Positions 1 to 11,600 of a stretch of 64,000 bases of DNA are shown in pieces. The notes beneath the pieces were generated by a model. It ran no database searches and was not told where the DNA came from. It worked only from the letters and a program-made list of their open reading frames with translations. A program made the position numbers and the translations under genes. The DNA comes from Lenzites betulinus (lineage: Eukaryota > Basidiomycota > Agaricomycetes > Polyporales > Polyporaceae): the NCBI GenBank assembly GCA_022264855.1, contig JABYQU010000006.1, positions 496,001-560,000 of the forward strand, given 5' to 3'. Numbering within the stretch: position 1 is the first letter of the stretch; each line of letters begins with the position of its first letter.

Positions 1-1205
1 ACGAGCTCGACGGCGAGCTGCAGTACATGAGCGGCGTGAGCGGCATCACGAGCGTGCGCATGTGCGAGGTCGAGGTGCAGGGCCAGGTGCACGAGGTCCA
101 GGGCGACGAGGAGGGCCTCCTCGCTACGACGGGCCCCGTCGCGCTCACGGGCGGCGCCGTGCCGTCCGCGCCGGACGCTGCGGACGCCGAGCACCAGCGC
201 CAGATGTTCTACGACAACGCCGGGGGCATGCTCCGCGCGTCCCCCGAGGTGCACCCGTACATCCCCAGCCAGCACTCGCCCGACAGTCAGTGGGCGACCG
301 TCCCCGCCACCCAGCAGCAGCAGCCCGCCGGCCCCGCCTCCGCGTTCTCCACCACGACCGTGACGGGCACGAGCGCGAGCGGCCTCCACCTCGCGAACAC
401 GCCCGCGGCAGCCGCCGCGCGCCTCGACGCGTCGTACCACACCGCGGGCGCGATGGGCGGCGACTACGTGACGTCGATCTCCGCGCCGAGCCACAAGCTC
501 AGCTTCGACCACGCGGCGCTCTACCCGCCCGAGCTCGCGCTGAACGGGCCCGGGCCCGTGCGGCGGCACCGCAGCGCGACGCCGTCGATCGCGCGCTTCG
601 GCGAGAGCATCCGGCGCCCGTACAGCGCCGCGCTGAGCGACTCGGGGAACGGCGCGGTGCTCGGCGCGACGCCCGCGTCCGCGCCCGCGAGCCGCTCGTA
701 CCACCCGTACGCGATGGCGGGCCACCACTCCGTGTCGCACTCGGCGCAGTCGAGCCCGATGGCGTACACCGTCCCGCTCGGGAGCGCCGGGGGCTACGAG
801 GGGCCTGGACGGCATGGCGGGCACTCGCGTTCGAGCTCGAGCGGGCAGCTGCAGGACCAGATGCGGCAGATGCTCAGCATCGAGCAAATGGACGCGGGGA
901 GCATGGCGGCGCAGTACGCGGCGGCGGTATCGCAGCAGCAGCACCAACACCAGCAGGAGAGCCAGGCGTACGCGGGTCTGTACCGCACGGACTCGCCGAT
1001 GCAGTTTGGCGGCGTGGGCGAGGCGGCGGGGTACGAGATGGAGATGGCGCACCAGCACCAGCAGGCGTCGTATACCGTCGGCCTCGCGGAGCAGTATGCC
1101 GCGCAGCAACAGCACCAGCACCAACAGCAGCACCAACACCAACAGCATCAACAGCACCAGCACCAGCAGCCCGAATACTACCCGCATCCGCACCATTCGC
1201 TCTGA
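1..1205 (+). CDS. C-terminal part of a low-complexity regulator, possibly Ste12-like (5' partial)
   Basis: The reading frame is open from the left edge (codons from base 3) to the TGA at 1203-1205, so the N-terminus lies outside the window. About 400 residues are visible and no folded domain is recognisable. The sequence is rich in Ala, Ser, Pro, Gly, Gln and His. A basic patch (GPVRRHRSATPS) is followed by RRPYSAALSDSG and SYHPYAM, and a Gln/His repeat tail is encoded by CAG/CAC/CAA runs. This patch and order of motifs recalls the C-terminal half of agaricomycete Ste12 homologues, from general family knowledge only. Ste12 is the transcription factor below the pheromone MAPK cascade, which would fit the receptors further right, but the diagnostic homeodomain is not in the window. 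Another transcription factor or RNA-binding protein with a disordered tail is equally possible. Confidence 0.5.
   Translation, partial: ELDGELQYMSGVSGITSVRMCEVEVQGQVHEVQGDEEGLLATTGPVALTGGAVPSAPDAADAEHQRQMFYDNAGGMLRASPEVHPYIPSQHSPDSQWATVPATQQQQPAGPASAFSTTTVTGTSASGLHLANTPAAAAARLDASYHTAGAMGGDYVTSISAPSHKLSFDHAALYPPELALNGPGPVRRHRSATPSIARFGESIRRPYSAALSDSGNGAVLGATPASAPASRSYHPYAMAGHHSVSHSAQSSPMAYTVPLGSAGGYEGPGRHGGHSRSSSSGQLQDQMRQMLSIEQMDAGSMAAQYAAAVSQQQHQHQQESQAYAGLYRTDSPMQFGGVGEAAGYEMEMAHQHQQASYTVGLAEQYAAQQQHQHQQQHQHQQHQQHQHQQPEYYPHPHHSL
1104..1170 (+). repeat. CAG/CAC-type trinucleotide repeat encoding poly-Gln/His
   Basis: Imperfect repetition of cag, cac and caa triplets inside the first coding region gives a Gln/His tail. 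It keeps the frame and is expected to vary in length between strains. Confidence 0.85.
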
Positions 1206-2260
1206 ACCTGACCGGAACATATATATCGTACTTACATCTTTGCGACACACGCAAGGCGCATAATCACGGCCCCTCCGCTTTCGCGCCGCACCCGAGCTAT
1301 CGTATACCAACTTAATCGCCCCCGCTGTGTTTTCAGGCCCCCGTGCGTCCGTTGTGTCTCTCCCCTCCTGCCGTGTGGACCGCTCCTGCTGTATCAAAAC
1401 GACGCCGTTCTGCTCATCTATACTGTCATCCCTCGTCCCGTCCGTCTCCCACGCAAGTGCTTGCTATCGTTAACGTCCTCGCGCTGCATCATCGTTCCTT
1501 GTCTCACACATTCACCCCTTCCCCCGTGCACCCTTTCCTCTGCCCCCCTTCTCGCCCTTTCCCTTCTGAGATGCTCGCCCTGGCAAGTCGGGGCGTGCGG
1601 GCGTAAATTCTGCACGCTCCTCCGGGGCGTCCATCCCCTCCCCCCTTCTTCAACTAATTATCGGCGCCAGGCGCGGTTCATCTTCTGCGCTCCGTACGCG
1701 CGTTTGTACATTCCTCTGTCTGTCTGTGTCGATATAACGTATCCTATCCTACCGTACGCGTATATTTTATCATCCGCCTCCGCCTCCGCCCCTGCCCGCC
1801 GCGCGCACCGTCACGTCACGACCCTCTGCGAATCTGCTGTGCTGCCTGCCCCCTCATCCCTTACTGGTACCGATCCATTTTTACTGCTACTATACACTAG
1901 CACCGCGCCTAATGGCTGGGCGCCGCGGCCCCGGTCGGTTCGAATTCGTAATGCCCAGCTCTTGTGATGTCTTCATGTGAATTTATACGTCTTTCTTACC
2001 TGCCCCTCGTCATTCGCGGTTTCTCCGCGGCGCCAGACCCGGCTCGCAGTTATGAAATTGGTACGTGCGGCGGTGCATGATGGGTGCGTAGTGTGCATTT
2101 GTACTGCAGCGCCGCGTGCACATGCACTGGATAGCCGGCCCCAGTGAGCCCCGAATTCGACGCTAGTGACCCATTGGGACTCGCTGAGAGTCATGTGCGC
2201 GTGGGCATCAGTACTTGGCACTTCATGCGTCTTGTGACCGGGCTGGCGGTGGCGTCGGAC

Positions 2261-2340
2261 GATGGCGTTGAGTAGCCTCGAGGCAAGCGGAAGGTTCGGG
2301 CCGAATGCGGAGTACCGGCGTCTAGTCGTACAACATCGCG
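2261..2340 (-). repeat. dispersed repeat, copy A (inverted relative to copy B)
   Basis: The reverse complement of this stretch matches 7420-7510 imperfectly over its length. An identical 20-nt core lies at 2261-2280 here and 7491-7510 there. Both copies lie in gene-poor DNA on either side of VPS36, which suggests decayed copies of a transposon or solo terminal repeat. No terminal inverted repeat or target duplication could be defined by eye. Confidence 0.6.
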
Positions 2341-2345
2341 CGAGC

Positions 2346-2366
2346 GTTGAACGTTGAACGTTGAAC
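2346..2366. repeat. three tandem copies of a 7-nt unit (gttgaac)
   Basis: Three exact head-to-tail copies of gttgaac directly next to dispersed repeat copy A. No function is inferred. Confidence 0.9.
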
Positions 2367-4893
2367 GTCGGGCCGGAAGATCAATCTCATCCATGGTCAT
2401 GTATAAAGGGGGTTTATAGAGCCCAGAAAAGCGCAGAATAATGTGTAGGTCATATGGAAGCTACAGCTGATCAGAGTGAGGTGCCATCTGACGGTAGTAT
2501 GCGCCGTGCAGCCCTGAATGCACAAGGTTTCTACAAGGCAGGCTGGGTCTTGGAGTACTGTGCTTTGGGCTATGCAGGTAGAAGCTGGCTTCTCTTTGGC
2601 AGGTGGCATTTTTTCCTATCGCGTGCGGAATATCGTTAATATTGATGAAGCCGGGCATTGGGGCACGAGATTCGGGGCCGAGGTAGGCGACTGCAAAGCT
2701 GAACCTCTTTGTCAGCCTGCAGCCGTCCAACCGCTGGTCATCAGCAATCGGCATCTACGCGATGATAAAGAGGCTCAAAGGCAGCTTTGTGAAATCATTT
2801 CGTGCACCTCCGACGGCCATATTGCCTGGTCAATATTCCTGTCTACATCCGCCGATGGTGCTCGGAGTAATCCAAACGTCTGAATGCAGCACCCACGACT
2901 GTAACCGAAGTATGTTAGCAGCTTCCATCTCCATGCACATTCTTCAGGAAGGGGCTGGCCACGTTCATCAGAAGAAGCACCGGGGGAAAGGGAGGTCGTC
3001 CGACCGCGCCCGGAGCGCGCCAACGCAGTGATCGGGAGGGTGCACTGCCAGTGTCAAGCTTGTCCATCGTGACGAGTGATTGACAACTAGGCGGCTTACG
3101 GGGAGACACCACCTCATAGATGTTCGGAACGCGTTCGTTGCTTAGGATGCGGGGCGTCGAAAGGGGACAAGTTTTTCGTTACGGAGATAGATGCGGTCAG
3201 GATCGACCGATAGTTGTTGGCAGATGTACGGAAACACGGCATTGTAACATCCCGGTCACTATTTCATGTCAAAGTTTCCTATGGCAGAAAGGCTTTGAGC
3301 GCACAGAACTGAAGAGTACATGCCTAGCCTGAACACATACTCTGTGCGTTCTTGCCAAGGAAACCACAGCCCGGGCACAAAGACTAGCCGGAAGGCTGTA
3401 AGACTGTGTATGATTACCCCGAACAACCCTGGCAGCGCTGTGGGGTATCGAGTGTCAATCCCTCACGACGCTGCGAGAGCTAACCCAAACAAGTAAGATC
3501 GCCGAATGTGTAGGCGTCTGTGGATCCCCGCGAGGAGGAACGGCGGACCAGAGTTTGCGGGGCCGACAGCGAGCGAGCCGCTCATGATCCGTCATTACCT
3601 TGGCATCTTCAATGCACGAGGGGCAGCATCACAACGGGCTAGTGGCCTGCGCGAAAACTGATCGTGGTGAGCATGTGGGGAGTAGAACGGCATCCGCGAG
3701 GCGAATACTCACACGAGAAGCACCACCTCGGCGCTCCGGACAAACAGCGTACTGTGTGCGCGCGTACCCCATCATATCCGGTATCCTGGAAGAGGTGCGC
3801 TATGGTTGGGGAAGGGTACGAGGTGGAGGCGGCGTCTGGGCTTGCTGCTTTTGAACCGTGCCTGAGTAGTAGAAAGCTTGCTGAGGCTGGAGCTGCTGAC
3901 ATCAATCTTCAAGCCCAATGAGCTCAAGTTGGACGTCCAAGCTGAGGCACGAGCGAGACGCGATGATACTTCGATTCTACTGAGTCCGGAGGACGTAATG
4001 ATGCATCGTCTGCGGGCCAATGGGCTGTGTTAGACAGAACTCTTGCCTAGAAATTGAACCCAGTTTAGACAGGCATATAGACAAAAGGTAATAATGATAC
4101 TGCGGGGTTTACAACCTGCTCTTGACGTCCTCAAATCTTTCTGATCCACCTCCGACATGATCGCCGATGTACCGAAGATGCTTGAAACAGCATGCTGTAA
4201 AGGAGATGGGGCACAGTTGGCGCAGTGGTGAAGGAGCGCGGTACGGAAAGCGAAGTGAAGCCGGTAGCAGTGGGGGTCAAGTGGGATGTGAGGTACATCC
4301 GTCAGGACTCAGTACTCAGGTGTGCGATGACCATGCGTGCGCCATGGTATACTTACCTCGCGATTTGCCAGCCGTGACACCTGATACCAGAGCTCGCGAG
4401 ACAGGCTCGCGAAGTGCCAGCGCGTGCGCCTGCCACGAGGAACAATCAAGGCGCGACGCAAGGGGACACGAGCCGCAGGTCCAGAACACCAGAAGCCACA
4501 CCAGAAGGAAGAATGGAGAAAAGCTCACTGAGGTGCGACGGGGAAGGAGACTTAGAAGTATGGCGTGTGCGCGAAGTAGCAGTGTCGCGGTGCGATCGCT
4601 GCACGCGCTGTCTTTCTCTTCGCTGTCGCTCTGCGCATCTTCGCATTCCAGCGGCGCGATGCATCTAGTCCTTTTTGAAGCTTGTGAACCCCACCATTTT
4701 TTCTTTTTTCTCTGAGTGTAATATAGTCACCGGCGTGGTACAATTTTGCAATGATTGTATGAGGTCCATCTCGGCCCTAATAGTACAGCTTCATTAGCCT
4801 TCGTATACATTGTGACTACATTTCCGCGAGTGCAAGATACAGAGCGCACCATTCGTGATAGGCGCAGTGTCCGCAGAACCTTCTCTAATAAAA

Positions 4894-7115
4894 TCACTCC
4901 TGCCCGTCCCAGACATATCCACGGAACACGTTCGCCCACCACCGAATCTCTCCTCCGGCACCTTCGCTGCTTGCCGCCCAGCCCTTGGCGGTGTCCTTGG
5001 GGGCGGCACCGAACATGGCGACACCTGATCCGCTCTCGTCCCTGCAGATCTCGCCCGCGGCCTCGACCTCGTCTACCATGTCCTGTGCGAGTCCTGGCGG
5101 TAGATCCTCCTCTTGCGCGATCTCGACGGTCGTTCGTGGCCCCGCTGCATGCAATTGGTAAGTGCCTAGTGTGATAGAAGGGCCAGCGGGAGGTACCAAG
5201 GGTTAGGAGGCCGACGAGGCGTGCGGCGAACGCTGCGCTGCCGAACGGAGGCGTATGAAGAACTGAGAGGCCAGACGCCACGAAGGTCCGCATCCGAATC
5301 GGCGGATGCGTATACCCCGGCAGGTGTGGGAGCACCTGCAGAAATGTCGCCGGAGGGATAAGCGCTACAAACATGATGCGTCAACGGTTGCACTGAAAAT
5401 ACAGCAAGGCGAGACCCTCCCGGCCATGGCCTAGGGAGGATAGGAGCTCCGTGTACTTACCGACACCACGAGCACGATTCCAGCCACCCCAGACCTCGTC
5501 GAGGCCCACGATGCCACGCTTACGCATCATGCCTTCTCCTCCGGTCTTCGCACCGCTTCCCTCCAGGACGCCAGCAAGTTCGCGTGCGAGCTCTTCGTAC
5601 CATTTACGCTCGTCGCGGACCATGTCCTGGGTGACCGGCGCGTTCGCCATCTGGAGGCCGAGCTGAGCCAGAGACGAGCGAATAAACGTCGCCTCCTCGG
5701 GCTCAACCGCCTGTGTGGCGAGGGTAGGCGGGGGACCAGGGGTAGACGACCTACTTTGCATGCCGGGCACAATTGGCGCAACGGGCGTCGACGCGGCGGT
5801 GAGGCGGTCGTTGAGGTCTTGCGCAAGCTTCACCATGTCCTTCCACTTGATCATGAGTGCCTCGAGGTCCGCGAGTGCGTCCTCCATGTTGGACTGAGAC
5901 TCATATGCCGTCGTCGCGACGGAGCGCAGGATTCCGTCTACAAGGATGCGAGTATGTGAGTAATCGCCCACATACGTTGCTTAAACTATACATACCGATA
6001 CCGGACCGTCCAAGGGGCCTAGACGACGATCCGGGAGCATTTGACTCTGCAGCGGCAGCAGCTACAGCGGCCTTACTCTACAAAATCTTATGAGAACAGC
6101 TTGAGGAACAGTAGTAACAATCATACCTCCCATGCCTTTCCGAGCAAGCTTCGTTTCAATACGTTGTAGAAGACCTTGTCGCCCCCTTTGCGGAAACTTA
6201 GCCTAATCATTCTCTTATCCGGAGTGTCTTCGAAGTCGTCTTCGTCGTCTTCTGGTGTCGTTGGTCGGGAGGTTGGCGCGGACCTAGCCGGGGGATGAGG
6301 GAGCTGCGGTAATTTGGGGTTGTTGGGTAAGGGCGTCCCGCAGATTTCACATTTCTTCAGCAGCGGGCTGTTGAGAAAGGTGCAAGCTCCACAGGCAATC
6401 TCGTCGCTATCGTTTCCTGCGACGGGGCTCGCAGGCGCTGGGGATTGTGCCGGCGAAAGACTAAGCTTGGCGAGATTGAGCGAAGATGATGGTACGGATG
6501 TCGACATGGATCGCACAGCAGAGGTTGACTTGGATGCCCTTGAAGGAATCTCGATGGGTGCTTTCATCGACGCTCGGGGCACGCCGCACAAGGCACAGAC
6601 CAGTGACCCTGAAGATGTTAGCCCGATCGGGTTGCGATTGCTGCAGACCTCGCATTCCCAAAATTCGACCGCGGATATTGTGGCTTGATGTACGGTATGT
6701 TCCACAGATTCCCGTGGCTTCTTCGGAGGAGGGGGTATAAAGTTGAAGTACAGCGTGACTTTGGCAGAGCTCGTGAAGAGGCCGGCATAATATTCCGTCC
6801 GGGCAACATGTCTTAGGTCCAGTCCGAAAGATCGTGAAAATGGGTGCGCGTTGTCGATATAGAACAGACGATGGGTGGTCAAGTGGATGTTTCCCGCCTG
6901 ATGATGAGGCGATTTCTGTGGCCTGCATGAAGGTCAGACGAGGGATTCCGGTAAGGTCAGCTCACATACCCGTCGTATATTCCTACCCCTTCCTGTGACG
7001 ATAGTAGTACTTCATCATCGTACAGAAGTGCCGGGACGGGGATGGTGCCGTCCACGCTATAGCTGTAGCGCTTCAAGCTCATGATCTGCTCGTATTTCGT
7101 AAGAATTGATACCAT
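4894..7115 (-). CDS. VPS36: Vps36, ESCRT-II subunit with GLUE domain and two NZF fingers
   Basis: Six exons close in frame: 7115-6970, 6922-6127, 6077-5996, 5937-5461, 5364-5197 and 5144-4894, giving 639 residues. The N-terminal GLUE domain starts at YSVDGTIPVPALLYDDE and continues with LTTHRLFYID. It is interrupted by a zinc-finger insert with two CxxC...CxxC units, the first WECEVCSNRNP...CALC and the second CGACTFLN...CEIC. The C-terminal half has the ESCRT-II winged-helix signature GIVGLDEVWGGWNRARGV, then ALIPPATFLQVLP and an end in ANVFRGYVWDGQE. Vps36 joins Vps22 and Vps25 in ESCRT-II. It binds phosphoinositides and ubiquitin through GLUE/NZF and sorts ubiquitinated membrane proteins into multivesicular bodies. 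Two NZFs inside GLUE is the yeast arrangement, so cargo ubiquitin recognition is probably retained. The ATG at 7115 is the first in frame before the GLUE motif. Confidence 0.95.
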
Positions 7116-9410
7116 AGGTGCGCTGCGAGGTTCAAGATCAATGTATCTGCAAACATACCAATCTATAGATTAGGGCGTGAGTATATAGGCCGCTGTGAAG
7201 AGATCTGGTATGATTCCTGGATCTATGAACTTGAAAGAAGCTGCCAAGAGCTGTGCGGTCGTCTATGCGCTAACACGGGGTCTAGTATCAGTTACAAAGT
7301 TTCGCTCCGATTGGCTGAAGTTCTACTGTGTCCTACGTACTACTATGCGCTTGTCAGGGCTCTACAATCATGGAGCATGGATGAGTTTGATGGTGATTTG
7401 CTCTTGAGTCTCCGGTCGTCGACGTTGTTAGACGCCGGCGCTCGGCGAGTACTCGGCATCCTCATGCGCCCCGGAAACTTCCGTTTGCCACGAGGCTACT
7501 CAACGCCATCATACGCATTATAAATTCACTTACCCTCAAACGATAATGTACATCGAGCAACTAGTTTTCATTAGGGTTGTATACACCATGTCTCATCTCC
7601 GCGATAACCTTGATGGAGGGCTTCTGAAGCTACTTGTGTCACCTGAAAGGCTTGGGCGACCACCACCTGCCAGTGAGTTTAACCGAGCTGTGCTTGGTCT
7701 AATGCCACATGTCGAACATCGTGTTGAGTTCCGATGTTTATGGAATAGCATACTCATATATCGTACCTCAGGTCTCGCCATGAAGCATCCGCATATGCGT
7801 AATGGTCTCAGCATAACAAAAGTGATCCAATGATGCAAGACGCTCATCACGATTCCTAGTAGGGCCATTCACATAATGCGTCACTTCGGTAGGACGACAG
7901 GCTGTCCCCCTTGTCTTCGGTCCGGAAGACAGGGTGAGAACAGTATCATCGGCATTCGGCAACGATTGAGAAGTGCCGACAATTCCTCGAAGAATAAACT
8001 ATTTGGATCTTGGCATCGCTCTATCTGCATGTTGTATGAGTGCTCCGACATACCTCCCAGATTACTTCTAAAACTCTGACAATGAACCAACAGTCCGGGT
8101 TTGACCCTAGAATTCCCCGTAAGACGTGCGCGATTGGCCCGGAACCGCGTTCGCTCGGCCATTCCACCCCACAGCGATCGTTCTTGGCCCATGCAGTACA
8201 ACATGATACGGTGTTGGCACCACAATGCCCGCGTGCGCCAGTCACTTCAGTTCTCAGCGAACGTGGCATCTTGAAGCCGAAAGGCAAGTGCGTGACCACA
8301 ACTAATTTCTGTCAGCCCTCTCCACTCGACCGAACGCGCACCCATCTTGTGTCTTGATAATACGTGCAGGTGACGACTGCGGCTAGCTGACACAGTGGAT
8401 AACCGACTCTCGTTCTTCCCCCGTGACGCTTGACTGATCCATCCACCGGAGGACCGGGCTATATTGACGCGTTCGTCGGCTCTTCGCAACCCTGGAGTGA
8501 ACGTGGAATCGTATCCCATCCTCCCGCAGGCCGAAACCCCACGAAGGCTAGCCGTTGGAGCAACGGCTGGGGATGAAGACAACCGCCTCTAACCGGCCGT
8601 CCTCCACGTCGGGACCGACAGCCAGGTTAATGGTATAGTGATAAACCAACACAGCGGCATGAGCAACGCGCCCATCTTGCGCACACTGACGTTCTGCACT
8701 GCAAGGAGAACTTCCCAGCACATGACATGAAGACTTACGAATTTCCCTCGCTGGCTGTGTGTGGTGCGCGGCCATGACGGTGATGCCATCCAATGCTATA
8801 CCACCCACGCGCCCAACGGCTGCGCGGCGCCCCGCTACGACGATCCTAGTCTGTACATACAGTTATGCGAATAAACACAGTCGATGCGTGCAATGCGAGT
8901 GCGGGCTCTACTAAGATACATCCGTGTTGCTGATGCGAGGTATGTGTGGGCTGCCGATGCCGCCGTCCGAAGCCAAGTGGCCGACGGTGCGCCAAGGTCG
9001 GCGAGGCTCCTGCGAACGCAGGGACGGGTCACATGTTAGCGCTGCTGCTCCGCACGGAGGACATGAGAGTGGAGGCGGGCAGGAAATAGCAGGCGTGCGA
9101 GCATGTTGGCGCGTGCGGCAGCGAGGGTGGGAAATGCGCGTAGCTGTGCCGGAAACGCTGCGCGGCCGCACCCCAAGCGCGCCCTGTTGGTGGGAAGAGA
9201 TGCCCGATGCTTGGGTACAACTTCCACGCTGCTCCACGCCACTTCGCGCTCCCCGCACAGACCGGCGAGCTCGCAGGGGAGCGTCGGCGGAAAGCGGAGG
9301 GCGGGCACGCACGCGCAACGACCCCGCGCAAATGCAGACTAGAAGGGGAGGAGGACGCGGATGGCGAGAAAACTCACCAATAATGCGAACAAGTACAGTA
9401 GTGCAATGTA
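7116..9410. other. intergenic, no supportable gene
   Basis: About 2.3 kb upstream of VPS36 and downstream of the single-pass membrane protein gene. Open frames are short and lack domains or paired splice sites. Dispersed repeat copy B lies at 7420-7510. The VPS36 promoter should lie in the first few hundred bases. Confidence 0.55.
7420..7510 (+). repeat. dispersed repeat, copy B
   Basis: Partner of the repeat at 2261-2340, in opposite orientation. The last 20 bases (7491-7510) are identical to the reverse complement of 2261-2280, and the preceding 70 bases match imperfectly. Confidence 0.6.
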
Positions 9411-11600
9411 TCACCGTGACCGCGCAGAACGTACAGAGTTCCGATCTTCATCTGATGTCCGCTGCTCCTGGTTCCGTCCCACCACCTGCTGCTGCCCCTG
9501 CTGTCCCTGCTGGTGCTGCGCGACGTCCACTGGCCCTCCATCTCCTTGGCTCTGGGTCCCGTGTTGCGACTCTGGTGGCGGCAGGGGTATCAGAGGCGGC
9601 GCCTGGGAGGCAAACGATGGCGGTCGGTCGGACCAATCACTGCGTTGCGAGTAGGCGTCCGAGTTCCGGCGTGACCGCGAGACAGGGGCGACTGTTGCGT
9701 ACACCCCCCGCGACTCGGGTCCGTTCGCATGTCTGGGCACCGGCGACGCACTGACCGGCGCAGACGTCGTAGAAACAGGTGCGTAGCCAGCCAACATCGC
9801 AGGTATGGGCGAGGAGATGGACTGGGGAAAGGATGGTGCCGCGAAGTAGTCCTCGAAGCCGTCGTCTGCAAGTGGTGGGGGCGTGAGGGGTGGCCTGTCC
9901 GCGTACGAAGTGTCCTCCCCTGGCCCAGGTAACCGCGGCGGCGCCCACATGGGTGACGAAATGGGTGATACGCCAGCCAGCAACGCCGCCGTCTGTTCCG
10001 ACGGGGGCGAGTAGGGTGGTGGTGGAGCGGGCACGACGGTCCCAGGGAAGTAACGAGGGATGAACGGCGCCGGCCCTTGCATGGGCGGGCTATCCTCGGA
10101 GGCATCAGTGTGGAAAGACTCGCCGTCGAAGTCGACATTTTGAGCCTGCCGGAGGTGGCGATCCCTGCGCGCCGCGCGCACTCGCCGACGGTAGATGCTG
10201 ATCGCGAGGGAAAGCGCGAGAACAGCGAGGAGGCCAACACTACCGCCCACGGCACCCGCGAAGGTGGCGACATTATTCGATTTTGGTCGGGGGGCCGGGC
10301 TGGCAGACATGATGACGGTCGTAGCAGAGTGGCAGGGTGGGGGCGGGAAGAGGAGGGAGGGCAGAGGAGGAGTGGAGGCGGGGGGAGTACAAAACGAAGG
10401 AGCGAATCAAGAGCCAGTGAGATATCCAGTAGGCGCAGCGAATAGGAAAATCCGACTCGTGAGTGAATAGACCCTTCCCGAAATATAAGCGGGAATTATA
10501 CGCACAGGTTGGCAGTCCCGGGACCTCCGCTTGGCGCCGTGCTCCCAGTACCTGAGCCTGACTCCCGTGCCCCAGGGGTACCCGACGCCGATGTATTTGG
10601 CTCGGTCGAGTTGTTTCCGCCGCCACTGTTGTCTCCATCTGTGTATATGATGTAGTCCAATAGGAGAACAGAACTCGGCCCGAGCTGTATCGTAAGCGAG
10701 TGTGGCCTGACGGTCAGGTCGCCTTGGCTAAGAACCAGCTGAGAGGAGGCGAAGCCGGATGCAGACGCTGTACCAGTGTGCTGGTAAGAGCCAATGAAAC
10801 GCGAGTCCAGCAAGAATGTTAAATTCATGGCTGTCGGTGCTGAATTACCAGCAGCAACTCCTTCCGGGACTATAGCGTAGACGTAAACCGCCGAACCTGG
10901 GATAACCAATCAGCTCGTCCCAAAGCCAAGGATTGAGAGACACCGTGGCGTGGCTGCATGTGGGATCTGCAATGGCGTACGTACCGGTGAAACTGAACTG
11001 GGCGGAAACAACATCATCGTCCACGGGTTCGGACTTGTCTTTCTCCAGGTTAGACGTGGAGAAGCGTTCTCCACCCGGGGGATCACTCGGGTCCTGTGAG
11101 GCGGAGAATATGCTCCGTACGCTCCTGAGGTGCCAGCCGCCATGACCTTCATTCTTTGAAGAGTCTCCAGCCATGGTGAAATCGCGGCGGGTCCTCTCGT
11201 CGGCAGAGACATGGCCCTTATTGTTCCCGTCCCGGCGTTGTGTCCTGTCTGGACCCCCACGACCACGTCCATCACTGGTGTGAAAACCCTGGTGCCATGT
11301 ACCTCCAAACGCCTCGTCGAGGGTCGGGTGCAGACAAGTTGAGCAAGAGTCTGTGGATGTGTGCCAAGATGATGAAGGAGTGTATAGAATCAACTCAGAG
11401 GTGTCGTCAACGGTGACGTTGGCAACACCCGCGTTGCTTAGGGCAGGTCGTAGGATGAGGGAAAGCGAAATGGGTAGTACCAGCGACAACGGAGACAGGC
11501 GAGATATGCTTCTGTATACGCCATTGCGTAGAGTTCATCGACGAGTTAGTCACTAAGTTGACGTGAACTTGACATGACCATAAGATACGCACCTCGGCAT
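9411..11600 (-). CDS. single-pass membrane protein with secreted N-terminal domain and Pro-rich cytoplasmic tail
   Basis: Four exons close in frame: 11600-11593, 11511-10985, 10896-10506 and 10299-9411, giving 604 residues. Exon 1 is only 8 nt. The spliced start MPRSISRLSPLSLVLPISLS is a signal peptide. The extracellular part has VDDTSELILYTPSSSWH, a CSTCL motif and SFTGSAVYVYAIVP, the hallmark order of a large agaricomycete family of uncharacterised membrane proteins. A Ser/Gly/Thr linker precedes one membrane segment (VATFAGAVGGSVGLLAVLAL) and a basic stop-transfer RRRVRAARR. The tail carries PFIPRYFPGT and PPPPYSPP, typical of the same family. A role in surface sensing or adhesion is inference only. 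The last intron (10505-10300) is unusually long for this window at 206 nt, so its acceptor is the least certain junction. Confidence 0.82.

Larger units (their letters stand above)
1206..4893. other. 3' flank and gene-poor intergenic region
   Basis: About 3.7 kb without a supportable gene. The first 700 bases are pyrimidine-rich and look like the 3' untranslated region of the preceding gene. Short open frames on both strands show no domain, no splice-consistent extension and no typical codon pattern. The stretch holds one copy of a dispersed repeat (2261-2340) and a small heptamer repeat (2346-2366). It ends at the convergent 3' end of VPS36. Confidence 0.6.

Noticed and set aside
62..1315. 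Long Arg/Ala-rich frame overlapping the first gene
   Set aside because: It is a shadow of the GC-rich coding frame with codon composition reflecting only the other frame.
9590..10273. Second long frame on the minus strand within the membrane protein gene
   Set aside because: Overlaps the established last exon in another frame, with no domain or membrane segment.
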